Shown here: positions 24,944 to 33,921 of the stretch, piece by piece
Numbering within the stretch: position 1 is the first letter of the stretch
Layout of the letters: the number at the start of each line of letters is the position of its first letter
Assembly (NCBI GenBank): GCA_964595205.1
Contig: CAZQOQ010000013.1
Span: 1-64,000 of the forward strand
Direction: 5' to 3'
Length of the DNA: 64,000 bases
Source: JADKIH01 sp964595205
GTDB lineage: Bacteria; Bacteroidota; Bacteroidia; AKYH767-A; 2013-40CM-41-45
The notes under the pieces: generated by a model
What the model saw: the letters and a program-made list of their open reading frames with translations, nothing else
Told to the model about the DNA's origin: nothing
Database searches by the model: none
Made by a program: the position numbers and the translations under genes

Positions 24944-26989
24944 ATGGCTGAAAAGCTTAAAAATTATACGCTCGGTCGGTGGATCGAGGGAGATGGGCCC
25001 GGAACTGCGCTGTATCATGCTGTTTCAGGGGAAGAACTCTATTTTTCTTCCAGTAAAGGCCTCGATTTTGGCGCCGCACTCGACTATGGTCGTAAAACCG
25101 GTGGTCCAAAGCTCAGGAAAATGACCTTTCATGAACGTGCCCGGATGCTCAAAGCCCTTGCGCTTCATCTCAACGAAAAGAAGAAGAGTTATTATTCACT
25201 GTCTGCTGCAACCGGTGCCACGAAAGGTGATTCATGGATCGATATCGATGGCGGTATCGGGAACCTGTTCGTTTACGCAAGCAAAGGCCGGCGTGAGCTT
25301 CCCGATGAGTCATTTTATATAGATGGAAACATGGAGAACATCTCCAAGACCGGCACTTTCGTCGGACATCACATCTGTGTTCCGCTCGAAGGAATCGCCA
25401 TACATATCAACGCTTTCAACTTTCCGGTCTGGGGAATGCTCGAGAAAATCGCAGTGAATCTCCTGGCCGGAGTACCGGCTATCGTCAAGCCCGCCACCTC
25501 CACATCTTTCCTCACCGAATTAGTCACACGCGATATTATTGCCTCTGGAATTTTACCCGAAGGATCGCTGCAGTTAATCTGCGGTTCCGTCGGCGACATG
25601 TTCGATCATCTTACCTGCCAGGACGTAATCACTTTCACCGGTTCTGCTACTACGGGTCGGCTATTAAAAAGTCATCCGTCGGTTTTGAATAATTCGGTTC
25701 GCTTCAACATGGAAGCCGATTCGCTCAACTGCAGCATACTCGGACCCGATGCAACCCCCGATACCGAAGAGTTCAAACTCTTCATCAAGGAAGTTTCGAA
25801 AGAGATGACCGTGAAGGCCGGGCAAAAATGCACAGCCATTCGCCGGGTAATCGTTCCCGAAAAACTAACCCAGGAAGTCATCAAAGCATTAAGCTCGAGA
25901 CTCGATGGAAACGTCATCGGTGATCCTGCCGTCGAAGGTGTACGAATGGGTCCGCTGGTAAATAAGGGACAGGTAAAAGACGTTAAAGAAAAAGTCAGGC
26001 AACTGATGACAAGCTGTGAAATTGTTTATGGCGACCTGGACAATGTGAAAGTCGTCGGCGCCGACAGTGAAAGAGGATCATTCATTTCTTCCATGCTCCT
26101 CTATTGTAAAGATCCGATTAAAAACCTGGAACCTCATTCGATAGAAGCCTTCGGACCTGTTAGCACAGTGATGCCTTATCGTTCTACGGGAGAGGCGGCG
26201 GAACTTGCGAAGATGGGTAAAGGTAGTCTGGTTGGATCGGTATTCACGGCAGATAACCTTTTTGCCAAAGACATCGTTTTAGGCTCTGCAAGTATGCATG
26301 GGAGGATGATGATCATCAATAAGGATTGTGCACCGGAATCGACCGGTCACGGATCACCGCTTCCGCATCTTGTTCATGGCGGACCGGGACGTGCGGGTGG
26401 TGGCGAAGAGATGGGTGGAATACGCGGCGTGTATCATTACATGCAGCGCACGGCATTGCAGGGATCACCCACAACGCTTACGAAAATTTTAAATACATAT
26501 TTACCGGGTGCCGAGATCAAAGAAGATGTCATTCATCCGTTCAGAAAATATTTTGAAGAATTAAATGTTGGGGATACTCTTATCACTCACAAGCGTACGA
26601 TAACAGAAGCAGACGTGGTAAACTTCGCCGGAATCAGCGGGGATCATTTCTATGCTCACATGGATGAGACATCGCTGGAGGGTTCGATCTTCGAGCGAAG
26701 AGTTGCACACGGATACTTCGTAATCTCTGCAGCGGCAGGGTTGTTCGTGGATCCGAAAAAAGGTCCGGTGCTGGCTAATTACGGACTTGATAATTTACGA
26801 TTCATTCAACCGGTTTATCCCGGAGATACCATACAGGTGAAACTTACCTGCCAGAGAAAGACAAAGAAAGACAAGCGTGAAGGCCAGGTTCCTCAGGGAG
26901 TGGTTGAATGGTATGTACAGGTGTTGAATCAGCGAAATGAGATCGTTGCACTGGAAACCGTTTTAACTCTTGTTGCCTCCAAAGAATAG
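24944..26989 (+). CDS. paaZ: Bifunctional oxepin-CoA hydrolase / semialdehyde dehydrogenase (PaaZ)
   Basis: A 681-residue cytoplasmic enzyme of phenylacetate catabolism. The C-terminal MaoC-like hydratase domain (about 530-681, with the AGISGDHFYAHMDE motif) opens oxepin-CoA; the N-terminal aldehyde dehydrogenase domain (about 1-520) oxidises the resulting semialdehyde to 3-oxo-5,6-didehydrosuberyl-CoA with NADP+. The catalytic Cys296 is in GQKCTAIRR and the base Glu lies in NMEADSLN. The length equals E. coli PaaZ. It has its own promoter and operator candidate, and lies 16 kb from the paaABCD operon in this window. A small unknown gene follows after 32 bp, probably on the same transcript. 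Confidence 0.95.
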   Translation: MAEKLKNYTLGRWIEGDGPGTALYHAVSGEELYFSSSKGLDFGAALDYGRKTGGPKLRKMTFHERARMLKALALHLNEKKKSYYSLSAATGATKGDSWIDIDGGIGNLFVYASKGRRELPDESFYIDGNMENISKTGTFVGHHICVPLEGIAIHINAFNFPVWGMLEKIAVNLLAGVPAIVKPATSTSFLTELVTRDIIASGILPEGSLQLICGSVGDMFDHLTCQDVITFTGSATTGRLLKSHPSVLNNSVRFNMEADSLNCSILGPDATPDTEEFKLFIKEVSKEMTVKAGQKCTAIRRVIVPEKLTQEVIKALSSRLDGNVIGDPAVEGVRMGPLVNKGQVKDVKEKVRQLMTSCEIVYGDLDNVKVVGADSERGSFISSMLLYCKDPIKNLEPHSIEAFGPVSTVMPYRSTGEAAELAKMGKGSLVGSVFTADNLFAKDIVLGSASMHGRMMIINKDCAPESTGHGSPLPHLVHGGPGRAGGGEEMGGIRGVYHYMQRTALQGSPTTLTKILNTYLPGAEIKEDVIHPFRKYFEELNVGDTLITHKRTITEADVVNFAGISGDHFYAHMDETSLEGSIFERRVAHGYFVISAAAGLFVDPKKGPVLANYGLDNLRFIQPVYPGDTIQVKLTCQRKTKKDKREGQVPQGVVEWYVQVLNQRNEIVALETVLTLVASKE

Positions 26990-27021
26990 ACCCATAATAA
27001 ACAGTATTAAAAACCCAAACC

Positions 27022-27474
27022 ATGTTACTTTACGACACCCTTGAACGATTCGAGAAAAAATTCGGATACCTTAAGAAAAAAGGTTTACGCATCAACGGAT
27101 TAAAGATGATCGATCCAAAGAGGAAAAAACATGTGATCGATGTAAGCCGTCCGTTGATTTTCGACAACAGGCTGCTTCCAAAATCCTTTGAAGGATTGGA
27201 TGTGAAAGCCATTATACACGGCGAATTGCCGTCGGAATTTAAGATCGACAGAACGAATCCCGACTGGCAGAAGAAGCAATACATCTGGGCTCCGGAGCGT
27301 TTCGAACATTTCGTTGACCGTTGTTCGACAGAAATTAAAAAACAGCTTGGCAATCTGAACATGACGCGGGATGAAATGCTTTCTGCACTTTGTTTTGGAG
27401 ATTATGTTGCTCATAAAGAAAAGACCAACCAGTTGGTTAAAGAAGGTAAACTTCCGGAATATAGCTCTAACTAA
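27022..27474 (+). CDS. Hypothetical protein downstream of paaZ
   Basis: A 150-residue, Lys-rich soluble protein with no signal peptide or membrane segment. I do not recognise a family. Visible features: an N-terminal amphipathic stretch (LLYDTLERFEKKFGYLKKKG), a middle segment with IHGELPSEFKID and a helical C-terminus (TRDEMLSALCFGDYVAHKEKT). The start ATG is 32 bp after paaZ and a terminator follows, so it is probably co-transcribed with paaZ. That suggests, but does not show, a link with phenylacetate breakdown. Confidence 0.7.
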   Translation: MLLYDTLERFEKKFGYLKKKGLRINGLKMIDPKRKKHVIDVSRPLIFDNRLLPKSFEGLDVKAIIHGELPSEFKIDRTNPDWQKKQYIWAPERFEHFVDRCSTEIKKQLGNLNMTRDEMLSALCFGDYVAHKEKTNQLVKEGKLPEYSSN

Positions 27475-27495
27475 TATTTCAATAAAATTATTTTG

Positions 27496-27526
27496 AAAAG
27501 CCATCCGCAAATCGGGTGGCTTTTTT
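27496..27526 (+). terminator. Rho-independent terminator of the paaZ transcript
   Basis: A 12-bp stem (AAAAGCCATCCG with CGGGTGGCTTTT, one wobble), a 5-nt loop and a T6 tract. Confidence 0.88.
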
Positions 27527-27590
27527 CGTTTGCCGGATTATTACTTTATTCTTTCACGGATTTCAAATTCCGAAAAGCTGAGAACTATCT

Positions 27591-27729
27591 TCTTTGTGAA
27601 CTCTGTGCTAAGCCTTTGTGTACTCTGTGGTTAAAAAGAAATTTTCAATTTATATCAAGCAAAGCTACCTCGACGTTTCTATTTTACCACAGAGGACACA
27701 AAGGTTTAGCACACAGTTCACTGAGGAAA
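27591..27729. repeat. Large inverted repeat (CTCTGTG/CACAGAG arms)
   Basis: The left arm (27591-27634) and right arm (27682-27729) are largely complementary, both made of CTTTGTG..CTCTGTG-type short repeats. It belongs to the same CAGAG-rich type as the elements at 10873 and 13408. The gap 27475-27938 holds a terminator, this element and an octamer array, and no gene. Confidence 0.8.
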
Positions 27730-27824
27730 ATATCAAATTGAAAATAATTTATACCAGTAAAAATGATTTAATAAAAAGTCTGTCGTTTCTTGAAAAATAT
27801 TTTGAAACAAATAAAACAAAAAAA

Positions 27825-27936
27825 CAATCAAACAAAAAAACAATCAAACAAAAAAACAATCAAACAAAAAAACAATCAAACAAAAAAACAATCAAACAAA
27901 AAAACAATCAAACAAAAAAACAATCAAACAAAAAAA
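27825..27936. repeat. 16-bp (2 x 8) tandem array (CAATCAAACAAAAAAA)x7
   Basis: Seven perfect 16-bp units, each an octamer pair (CAATCAAA, CAAAAAAA). The array ends 2 bp from the stop codon of the minus-strand gene at 27939, so on that strand the stop is followed by a long T-rich stretch. A few degenerate ACAAATAAAACAAAA units precede it. Confidence 0.95.
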
Positions 27937-27938
27937 GA

Positions 27939-30389
27939 CTATCGAATAACCGAAACCCTCCCTATATATTCATGATTCACATCCAAATCATCAGACACTT
28001 TTATTTTATAAACGTAAGTATCAGCAGGAACATTTTCCGCTTCCCACGGTTTATAATAATCGGTAGTCTGAAAAATCAAATCTCCCCACCGGTTATAGAT
28101 TTCTAAATTGTATTGCTTTACTCCTATTCCATCACCGCTAAAATAATCATTCAGCGCATCGAAGTTAGGCGAGAATGCATTGGGAATATAAAATGCAAAC
28201 TCCCTTCCGATATAAACGACATCATGAGAAATATTTTTACAACCAAAACTGTCTGTTACAAGAAGTGAAATTTGAAAATGCCCGGTATCCGAGTATTGAT
28301 GAAATTCCTTTTCTTTCGGAGAGAAAATACCGTCGCCAAAATCCCATTTACGACTGATCACATTTTCAGTTAAATCGGTAAAAGAAATCTTCGCATCCTG
28401 AAGGTAGGCCACTTTCGGAGTAACGGATAATCGTACTTCAGGTAATGCATGAACAGTAATATTTTCTTTTGCGTCAGCCGTACAACCCGTAGAAGCATCA
28501 GCATAGGAATAAATTAACGGATGCTGGCCAGCACCAGCTGATGCCGGATCAAACTTATTATTATTTACTCCGGCTCCGCTGTATATTCCTCCTACAGGTG
28601 TTGCAAAATTCAGGGCAATTGCAGAATCGCTTATGCACAAATCGTCAGGATGTGAGAATAAAACAACAGGCAGCGGATTAACTGTTAGATCCGTAACCAC
28701 AGTGCTGTCGCACCCAACAGAAGACGTAAACACATCGTAATACGTCCCGGCGGAATCGTATTCATTCGAATTGATCGAATATGTTTCCCCGGCACAAATC
28801 GACTGATGATTGCTTATAATGGCTGCGGTTTGCACTGTCAAATGTGTAATAACAACTGAATCGCATCCGTTAATTGAAAATAATGTGTCAAAGTAAATCC
28901 CGTCGATGGTATAAACGTGTGAATTGACTAAATAACTATTACCATCGCAGATTGCCTGTTGATTATTAACTGCCGGGACCGGAAATACATTTAGCTGAGT
29001 CCTGATAATTGAATCGCATCCGGAGACGGAGACAAGCGTATCGATATAACTTCCCGGTATACTGTAATTATGTGAGTTAATAAAATAACTATCCCCGTCG
29101 CAAATGCTCTGCGGATTGTCCGTAACCGTGTTATTATTTACCGTTAAGCGTGTATTCACAACGGAATCACACCCCAAAATAGTTACAAGTGTATCATAAT
29201 AGGTTCCTGCGATGGTATAATTATGAGAGTTGATGGAATATACATCGCCGCTGCAGATTGTGACAGGATTATCGGTAAACTCCTTCGGATTAACAATCAA
29301 CTGAGTCAGTATCACCGAATCGCATCCCAGAATCGTTGACAGTGTATCATAATAATCACCGGTGATATCGTATGTGTGATTGTTGATGGTATATGCATCT
29401 CCGCTACAGAGTGATTGCGGGTTGGTAATGAAAGATGATTGGTGAACCGTAAGCTGAGTATGTATTATTGAATCGCAACCTGTGCCTGCTAAAATGGTAT
29501 CAACATAATTTCCATCAATGGTGTAGGTATGATTATTTACCGAATAAGATTCGCCGGAACAAATAGTCTGTGGATTATTTACATTCACTGTATTTGCCAG
29601 GGAAACAACCTGTGTGAGCGTATCATTACATAAATTATCCGAAGTAACGACCAGGGAAACATTATAATTACCAAGCGAGGCATATGTATGTGACGGATGC
29701 TGCAGAGTTGAGGTGTTACCATCTCCAAAATCCCATTGATAGGCAATTATGGTTCCCGGAGCATTAATGGTTGAAGTTGCAGAAGAGAATGATACAGAGT
29801 TATTCTGACACTGAGTCGAATAAGTAAATCCCGCCGTGAGCGGATTTTTCATTCCCCATGTTAAATTGGTGTAGTATTCTGCAGATGCAGAAAAAATTGT
29901 CACGCAACTGAATGTGCCCGGAAATTCAATAATACAATACCCCTCTTCGCCGGTAATTGTAGTATTATTGACGAATGTATTTCCTCCTCCGTCATACAAT
30001 ACATTATATGGTAGTGAAAAACTCATCGTAATCGATGTGAATTGCCGGCCGATGGATGCAAGTAACAGTACAGGATTTACTACCGGCTGTGAAAAACACA
30101 TCGTTGTATGCCCTCCCAATCCTACCGACCAGGTAGTTCTTGGCGAAGTAGTGTTCGGAGGTAAATCGGGGTAAGGAGTAAAAATACCGTAATTAAAAAT
30201 CGAGGGAGTGAAATCAAAATTATAATTGGCTGTCATTGTCATGTTAATGGTACTCCCATTTATCACAAGTGATGCTACGGCGGTATCTGTCATTCCCTGG
30301 TCATTCCATTGAGCCCATACATAATGACATTGCCCCATTGAACGATGACCCGACAATACAAGTGATAAAATAATTAAGAACCTCTTCAT
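27939..30389 (-). CDS. Large secreted PKD/repeat protein with gliding-type (CHU_C) C-terminus
   Basis: An 816-residue exported protein of unknown function. Parts: signal peptide (1-19), an N-terminal beta domain (about 20-180), a PKD domain (about 190-255, WDFGDGNTSTLQHPSHTY), six tandem repeats of about 50 residues (about 270-575, each with ICSG(D/E)xYxINxHxY ... YxDTL ... GCDSVIxTxLTVN), an Ig-like segment (SPAGG-type, about 580-640), a second PKD (about 650-710) and a C-terminal gliding-motility-associated domain (about 730-816, IPNAFSPNFDALNDYF ... YNRWGDLIF ... TYVYKIKV). The last is the T9SS type B signal, normally exported with PorP/SprF-like partners and kept at the cell surface. It resembles adhesins such as SprB-type proteins in design but is much shorter. 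It probably shares a transcript with the gene at 30442. Confidence 0.87.
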   Translation of the reverse strand: MKRFLIILSLVLSGHRSMGQCHYVWAQWNDQGMTDTAVASLVINGSTINMTMTANYNFDFTPSIFNYGIFTPYPDLPPNTTSPRTTWSVGLGGHTTMCFSQPVVNPVLLLASIGRQFTSITMSFSLPYNVLYDGGGNTFVNNTTITGEEGYCIIEFPGTFSCVTIFSASAEYYTNLTWGMKNPLTAGFTYSTQCQNNSVSFSSATSTINAPGTIIAYQWDFGDGNTSTLQHPSHTYASLGNYNVSLVVTSDNLCNDTLTQVVSLANTVNVNNPQTICSGESYSVNNHTYTIDGNYVDTILAGTGCDSIIHTQLTVHQSSFITNPQSLCSGDAYTINNHTYDITGDYYDTLSTILGCDSVILTQLIVNPKEFTDNPVTICSGDVYSINSHNYTIAGTYYDTLVTILGCDSVVNTRLTVNNNTVTDNPQSICDGDSYFINSHNYSIPGSYIDTLVSVSGCDSIIRTQLNVFPVPAVNNQQAICDGNSYLVNSHVYTIDGIYFDTLFSINGCDSVVITHLTVQTAAIISNHQSICAGETYSINSNEYDSAGTYYDVFTSSVGCDSTVVTDLTVNPLPVVLFSHPDDLCISDSAIALNFATPVGGIYSGAGVNNNKFDPASAGAGQHPLIYSYADASTGCTADAKENITVHALPEVRLSVTPKVAYLQDAKISFTDLTENVISRKWDFGDGIFSPKEKEFHQYSDTGHFQISLLVTDSFGCKNISHDVVYIGREFAFYIPNAFSPNFDALNDYFSGDGIGVKQYNLEIYNRWGDLIFQTTDYYKPWEAENVPADTYVYKIKVSDDLDVNHEYIGRVSVIR

Positions 30390-30441
30390 AAAAAAACAGA
30401 AATTTTCAACAGATGATCAAATCACATTAATTGCAATAAAA

Positions 30442-32985
30442 CTAATTCTTTATAATTTTAATTACCCCGCTTGCTCTCGTGTCTGATATTTTCAAAAAAT
30501 AAATACCATCGCTCATGTCATTCATGTCGACGATGATTTTATTTTTATTCACCGGTTTACAGCGCATTACAATTTTTTTTACTCTTCCTGCCGTATTATA
30601 AATCGTTACCGTAACGTTTTCGGTGAAACCGGCATCTGAGTAAATTTCAGCCCGATCCAACACGGGGTTTGGAAAGGACATCAGCGTGAATTTACCGGCA
30701 ATTACAGGATTTATATTTACAGTCAATGGCAACATTTCCCTTTCAAAGACTCCTTTTCCATGCGTAGCAATTCTCAATTTCCTGTTTGAAGGTGAAACAG
30801 AAATATCCATTACGAATGTTGCATCATACAGGCCGTCGTTATAATCACTCCAGCTTGCACCACCATCAATTGACACAAAAACTCCGAGGTCGTTTCCCGC
30901 ATAGATTGTGGTATGATTCAACGGATCGATGCAAATTGTATTTGTAGGCACATCGGGCAGGTTGATGTCACTCGCATTCCAGGTACTTCCTCCATCTGTG
31001 GATTTATAAACATGATTCGTTCCGAATCCTGAAACGGCGGTGTAAACAATTTCATTATCCTCGGGATCAATTGCCACGTCCATAATATACCTGTCCGGCA
31101 ACCCTGTGGTAACATCCGTCCACGTGCTACCTCCATCAATCGTCTTATATAAATTTATCTGCGGAAGAATCACAGGCGTCGTCGCCGCATAAACAATATT
31201 TTCATCTGTTTGCGAGACCTCTAAAACAAGAACAGGATTTCCATCGAGTGGCACTCCGGAATTCATATAATTCCAGCTGAATCCTCCATCAATAGATTTT
31301 GCCACGTAATCACTCCCTGCGTATAATATATCAGGAGCAGAAGGACAAACAACAAACGGTCCTGCAAAATTCTGAACGGTTCCTGTCGAAACTCCGAGGC
31401 TGAAAAAATTATTTGCATGATCATCGGAACGAAGCATGCTCAGGTATTGATATTCACCATATACAATACTGTCGTTTGCCGGGTGAATTGCCGTGGAGAC
31501 TCCGTCTCCTCCAATCACCCTCCTCCATCCTAAATTTCCTTCATAGACGGCAGTCGCATTGTCCTGCATACCGCCGATCGCAAACAATGAATCGCGAGGT
31601 GAATTTGAAAAATTAGCATAGAACTGTTGTGTCTGGTACATTCCATTACAACCTTCGAAAGTAACTCCGCCATTAGTGCTTCTGAAAATACCACCGTCAG
31701 TCACAAAATAAATGATGTTATAATCTGATGGATGCCAGTAAATGTGATGGATGTCCGCATGCACATAATCTGGCAGTCCTTCAATACCGCCGATCGTCGT
31801 AGCATTAAAATCCCAGTTAAACCAGTATGAAGATTGATTGAGTGTTATTCCACCATCAACTGAATGATAAGTGTCGACTCCGCCGCAGAAAATCTCATCA
31901 GGATTATCCGGCCGCACCGCAACATCATGTGAATACCATCCCTGGTAACTCTGATAGTTCAATGAATTTACTGCCGTCCAGATCAATCCGCCATCGATGG
32001 ATTTGTACAAACCCAAACCGGCAACCTGGTTGGCAATGCTGGCATATGCGATACCAGGATTGGACGGACTAAAAGAAATGAGTGTTTTACCCGACCAGGT
32101 AGCCGGAAGTCCACCTACCACCCGGGAGAAACTCGCGCCTCCGTCCACAGACCGGTATATACCCGCTCCGGTACTTGCGGAGTTTCCCGAAGCAAGCAGC
32201 ATAAGCGTTGTGTCTCCTGGTTTGTAGTTGATGTCTGTTGCCATCAACACGGTGCTGCTTTGTATCCAGGTAGATCCGGCATCATGACTGCGATACACTC
32301 CTTCAGTTGTGGCAGCAAAAACAGTATTCGAGTTTTGAGGATTAACGATGATATCCTGCACACCTCGCAAATCACTAAGTTGCCAGGGAAGAGCCTGCGT
32401 CCAGTTTGTGCCGCCATCTGTCGATTTCAATATTCCGATTCCATACGTGCCGCGAGTGGTCCGGATTGCAAAACCGGTACCCGTGTTCTGGTAAAAATAA
32501 ACTTCACCTGTACCGATATAAATTACATTCGAATCGAGCGGATCGATTGCGATTGCACCCACTCCGATAACCGGAAAGCCGGTTGGAACAGGATGCCAGG
32601 CGTTGGCGCCAGTCCCGCCCGAGTAACTCCTCCACAATCCTCCGGAGGCTGAACCAGCATATATTGTCTGAGGGTTTGCAGGATTAAATGCCAGGCAAAG
32701 CGTCCGGCCACCGAAATTCTTTGGGCCGATAGCATCCCATTGACCGGGAAATGTTGCGGCTCTCTGTAATTTTCTATTCTGAAGTTTCTCGAATTCGGAT
32801 AGATACCTATCGGCAGGCAGTGTGTTGCCGGGATAGACTCTAGCATGAATCCATGCTTCGAGCGCCTCCGCTGCTTCGCTGCTTTCCACATTCGACATAA
32901 TGTCGTTCTTCTGTTCCTTAAAACTTAATCGGGTAAATAAATAAACTACAACGATTAAAACCGTGAATGCTAAAAACGTTTTCAT
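30442..32985 (-). CDS. Secreted VPS10/BNR-repeat propeller protein with T9SS sorting domain
   Basis: An 847-residue exported protein. An N-terminal hydrophobic segment (about 3-18) acts as a signal peptide or anchor. The body (about 85-750) is a sortilin/VPS10-like propeller with many BNR-type repeats of the form IYxSxDGGxTW and IAIDPxxxNxIYxGT, as in glycosyl-hydrolase-like and photosystem-stability-like families. No catalytic residues for a known hydrolase could be assigned. The C-terminal about 75 residues are a T9SS type A sorting domain (MSFPNPVLDRAEIYS ... MSDGIYFLKISD). It precedes the PKD/CHU_C gene by 52 bp on the same strand, so two surface proteins may be made together. Confidence 0.87.
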   Translation of the reverse strand: MKTFLAFTVLIVVVYLFTRLSFKEQKNDIMSNVESSEAAEALEAWIHARVYPGNTLPADRYLSEFEKLQNRKLQRAATFPGQWDAIGPKNFGGRTLCLAFNPANPQTIYAGSASGGLWRSYSGGTGANAWHPVPTGFPVIGVGAIAIDPLDSNVIYIGTGEVYFYQNTGTGFAIRTTRGTYGIGILKSTDGGTNWTQALPWQLSDLRGVQDIIVNPQNSNTVFAATTEGVYRSHDAGSTWIQSSTVLMATDINYKPGDTTLMLLASGNSASTGAGIYRSVDGGASFSRVVGGLPATWSGKTLISFSPSNPGIAYASIANQVAGLGLYKSIDGGLIWTAVNSLNYQSYQGWYSHDVAVRPDNPDEIFCGGVDTYHSVDGGITLNQSSYWFNWDFNATTIGGIEGLPDYVHADIHHIYWHPSDYNIIYFVTDGGIFRSTNGGVTFEGCNGMYQTQQFYANFSNSPRDSLFAIGGMQDNATAVYEGNLGWRRVIGGDGVSTAIHPANDSIVYGEYQYLSMLRSDDHANNFFSLGVSTGTVQNFAGPFVVCPSAPDILYAGSDYVAKSIDGGFSWNYMNSGVPLDGNPVLVLEVSQTDENIVYAATTPVILPQINLYKTIDGGSTWTDVTTGLPDRYIMDVAIDPEDNEIVYTAVSGFGTNHVYKSTDGGSTWNASDINLPDVPTNTICIDPLNHTTIYAGNDLGVFVSIDGGASWSDYNDGLYDATFVMDISVSPSNRKLRIATHGKGVFEREMLPLTVNINPVIAGKFTLMSFPNPVLDRAEIYSDAGFTENVTVTIYNTAGRVKKIVMRCKPVNKNKIIVDMNDMSDGIYFLKISDTRASGVIKIIKN

Positions 32986-33128
32986 GCATTTTGATTATGG
33001 TGGCTCCAATTTACAATATTATTTGACTGATAGCCCGTCATGAATATGTAAAACCTGCCGTAACCGTGAGCAATCAGGCAGCATCAGTGGTGATCCGGGC
33101 GACCTCTGATTTGTCGAATTGATTTCCT

Positions 33129-33136
33129 TACTTTTG
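33129..33136 (+). promoter_or_regulatory. Probable -7 promoter element of the enoyl-CoA hydratase gene
   Basis: TACTTTTG matches TAnnTTTG exactly, 17 bp before the ATG. The nearest TTG (33111) is only 15 bp upstream, shorter than usual. Confidence 0.45.
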
Positions 33137-33153
33137 GGCGCAAACTTCACAAC

Positions 33154-33909
33154 ATGACAGGCAAGGTACACAGACAGTTTAACAATGGTATTTCAGAAAT
33201 AACTTTTTTTCACCCTCAGAGCAATTCTCTTCCCGGCGATTTACTGAGAAAGATGGCTTCTGAAATTGAACAGGCGGGAATGGACAAATCAACAAGAGTA
33301 ATCGTCCTTCGAAGTGAAGGCGAAAAGGCATTCTGTGCAGGAGCTTCTTTCGATGAATTGATTTCAATCAAATCGCTTGATGAAGGGAAAATATTCTTTT
33401 CCGGGTTTGCTGCAGTCATTAATGCCATTCGCAAGGCGCCTAAATTCGTAGTCGCGCGGGTTCAGGGAAAAGCGGTTGGTGGTGGGGTCGGGCTGGCCTC
33501 TGCGGCAGACATCACCTATGCACATGACAGCGCTTCCGTAAAACTCAGCGAGCTTGCTGTTGGCATCGGGCCTTTTGTTGTGGGCCCGGCTGTAGAGCGA
33601 AAAATCGGCAAATCCGCATTCTCAGAACTTACCATCAATGCAACTGAATGGAGACCCGCTTCGTGGGCAAAAGAGAAAGGCATGTATGCAGAAGTATTTT
33701 CTTCATTCGCAGAACTTGACCAGGCTATAAATTCTCTTTCTGAAAAACTTCTGATGAGCAATCCCGCTGCTATGTCTATGTTAAAAAAAATTTTCTGGGA
33801 AGGAACTGATCACTGGGATACGCTGCTGGAAGAACGGGCCGCAATGAGCGGAAAACTGGTGCTTTCCGATTTCACAAAGAAAGCTATCGAAAAATTTAAA
33901 AGTAAATAG
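33154..33909 (+). CDS. Enoyl-CoA hydratase/isomerase family protein (methylglutaconyl-CoA hydratase-like)
   Basis: A 251-residue crotonase-fold enzyme. The oxyanion-hole segments are FCAGASFDEL (about 64-73) and VQGKAVGGGVGLASAADI (about 102-119). In classical hydratases the second reads GGGCELAM and carries a catalytic Glu; here that position is Gly (GGGVGLAS). The other Glu is kept in KLSELAVGIGPF (about 129-140). The GGGVGL plus SELxLGIxP(F/A)VVxP pattern resembles methylglutaconyl-CoA hydratases of leucine breakdown (LiuC type). It is single, convergent with the barrel-protein gene, and not part of the paa cluster. The exact substrate is uncertain. Confidence 0.82.
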   Translation: MTGKVHRQFNNGISEITFFHPQSNSLPGDLLRKMASEIEQAGMDKSTRVIVLRSEGEKAFCAGASFDELISIKSLDEGKIFFSGFAAVINAIRKAPKFVVARVQGKAVGGGVGLASAADITYAHDSASVKLSELAVGIGPFVVGPAVERKIGKSAFSELTINATEWRPASWAKEKGMYAEVFSSFAELDQAINSLSEKLLMSNPAAMSMLKKIFWEGTDHWDTLLEERAAMSGKLVLSDFTKKAIEKFKSK

Positions 33910-33921
33910 TCACTCTCCGGA

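Noticed and set aside
27618..28106. Plus-strand frame of 162 codons rich in NQTKKQSNKK repeats
   Set aside because: It is the translation of the 16-bp tandem array and the neighbouring inverted repeat and runs into the 3-prime end of the minus-strand cargo gene.
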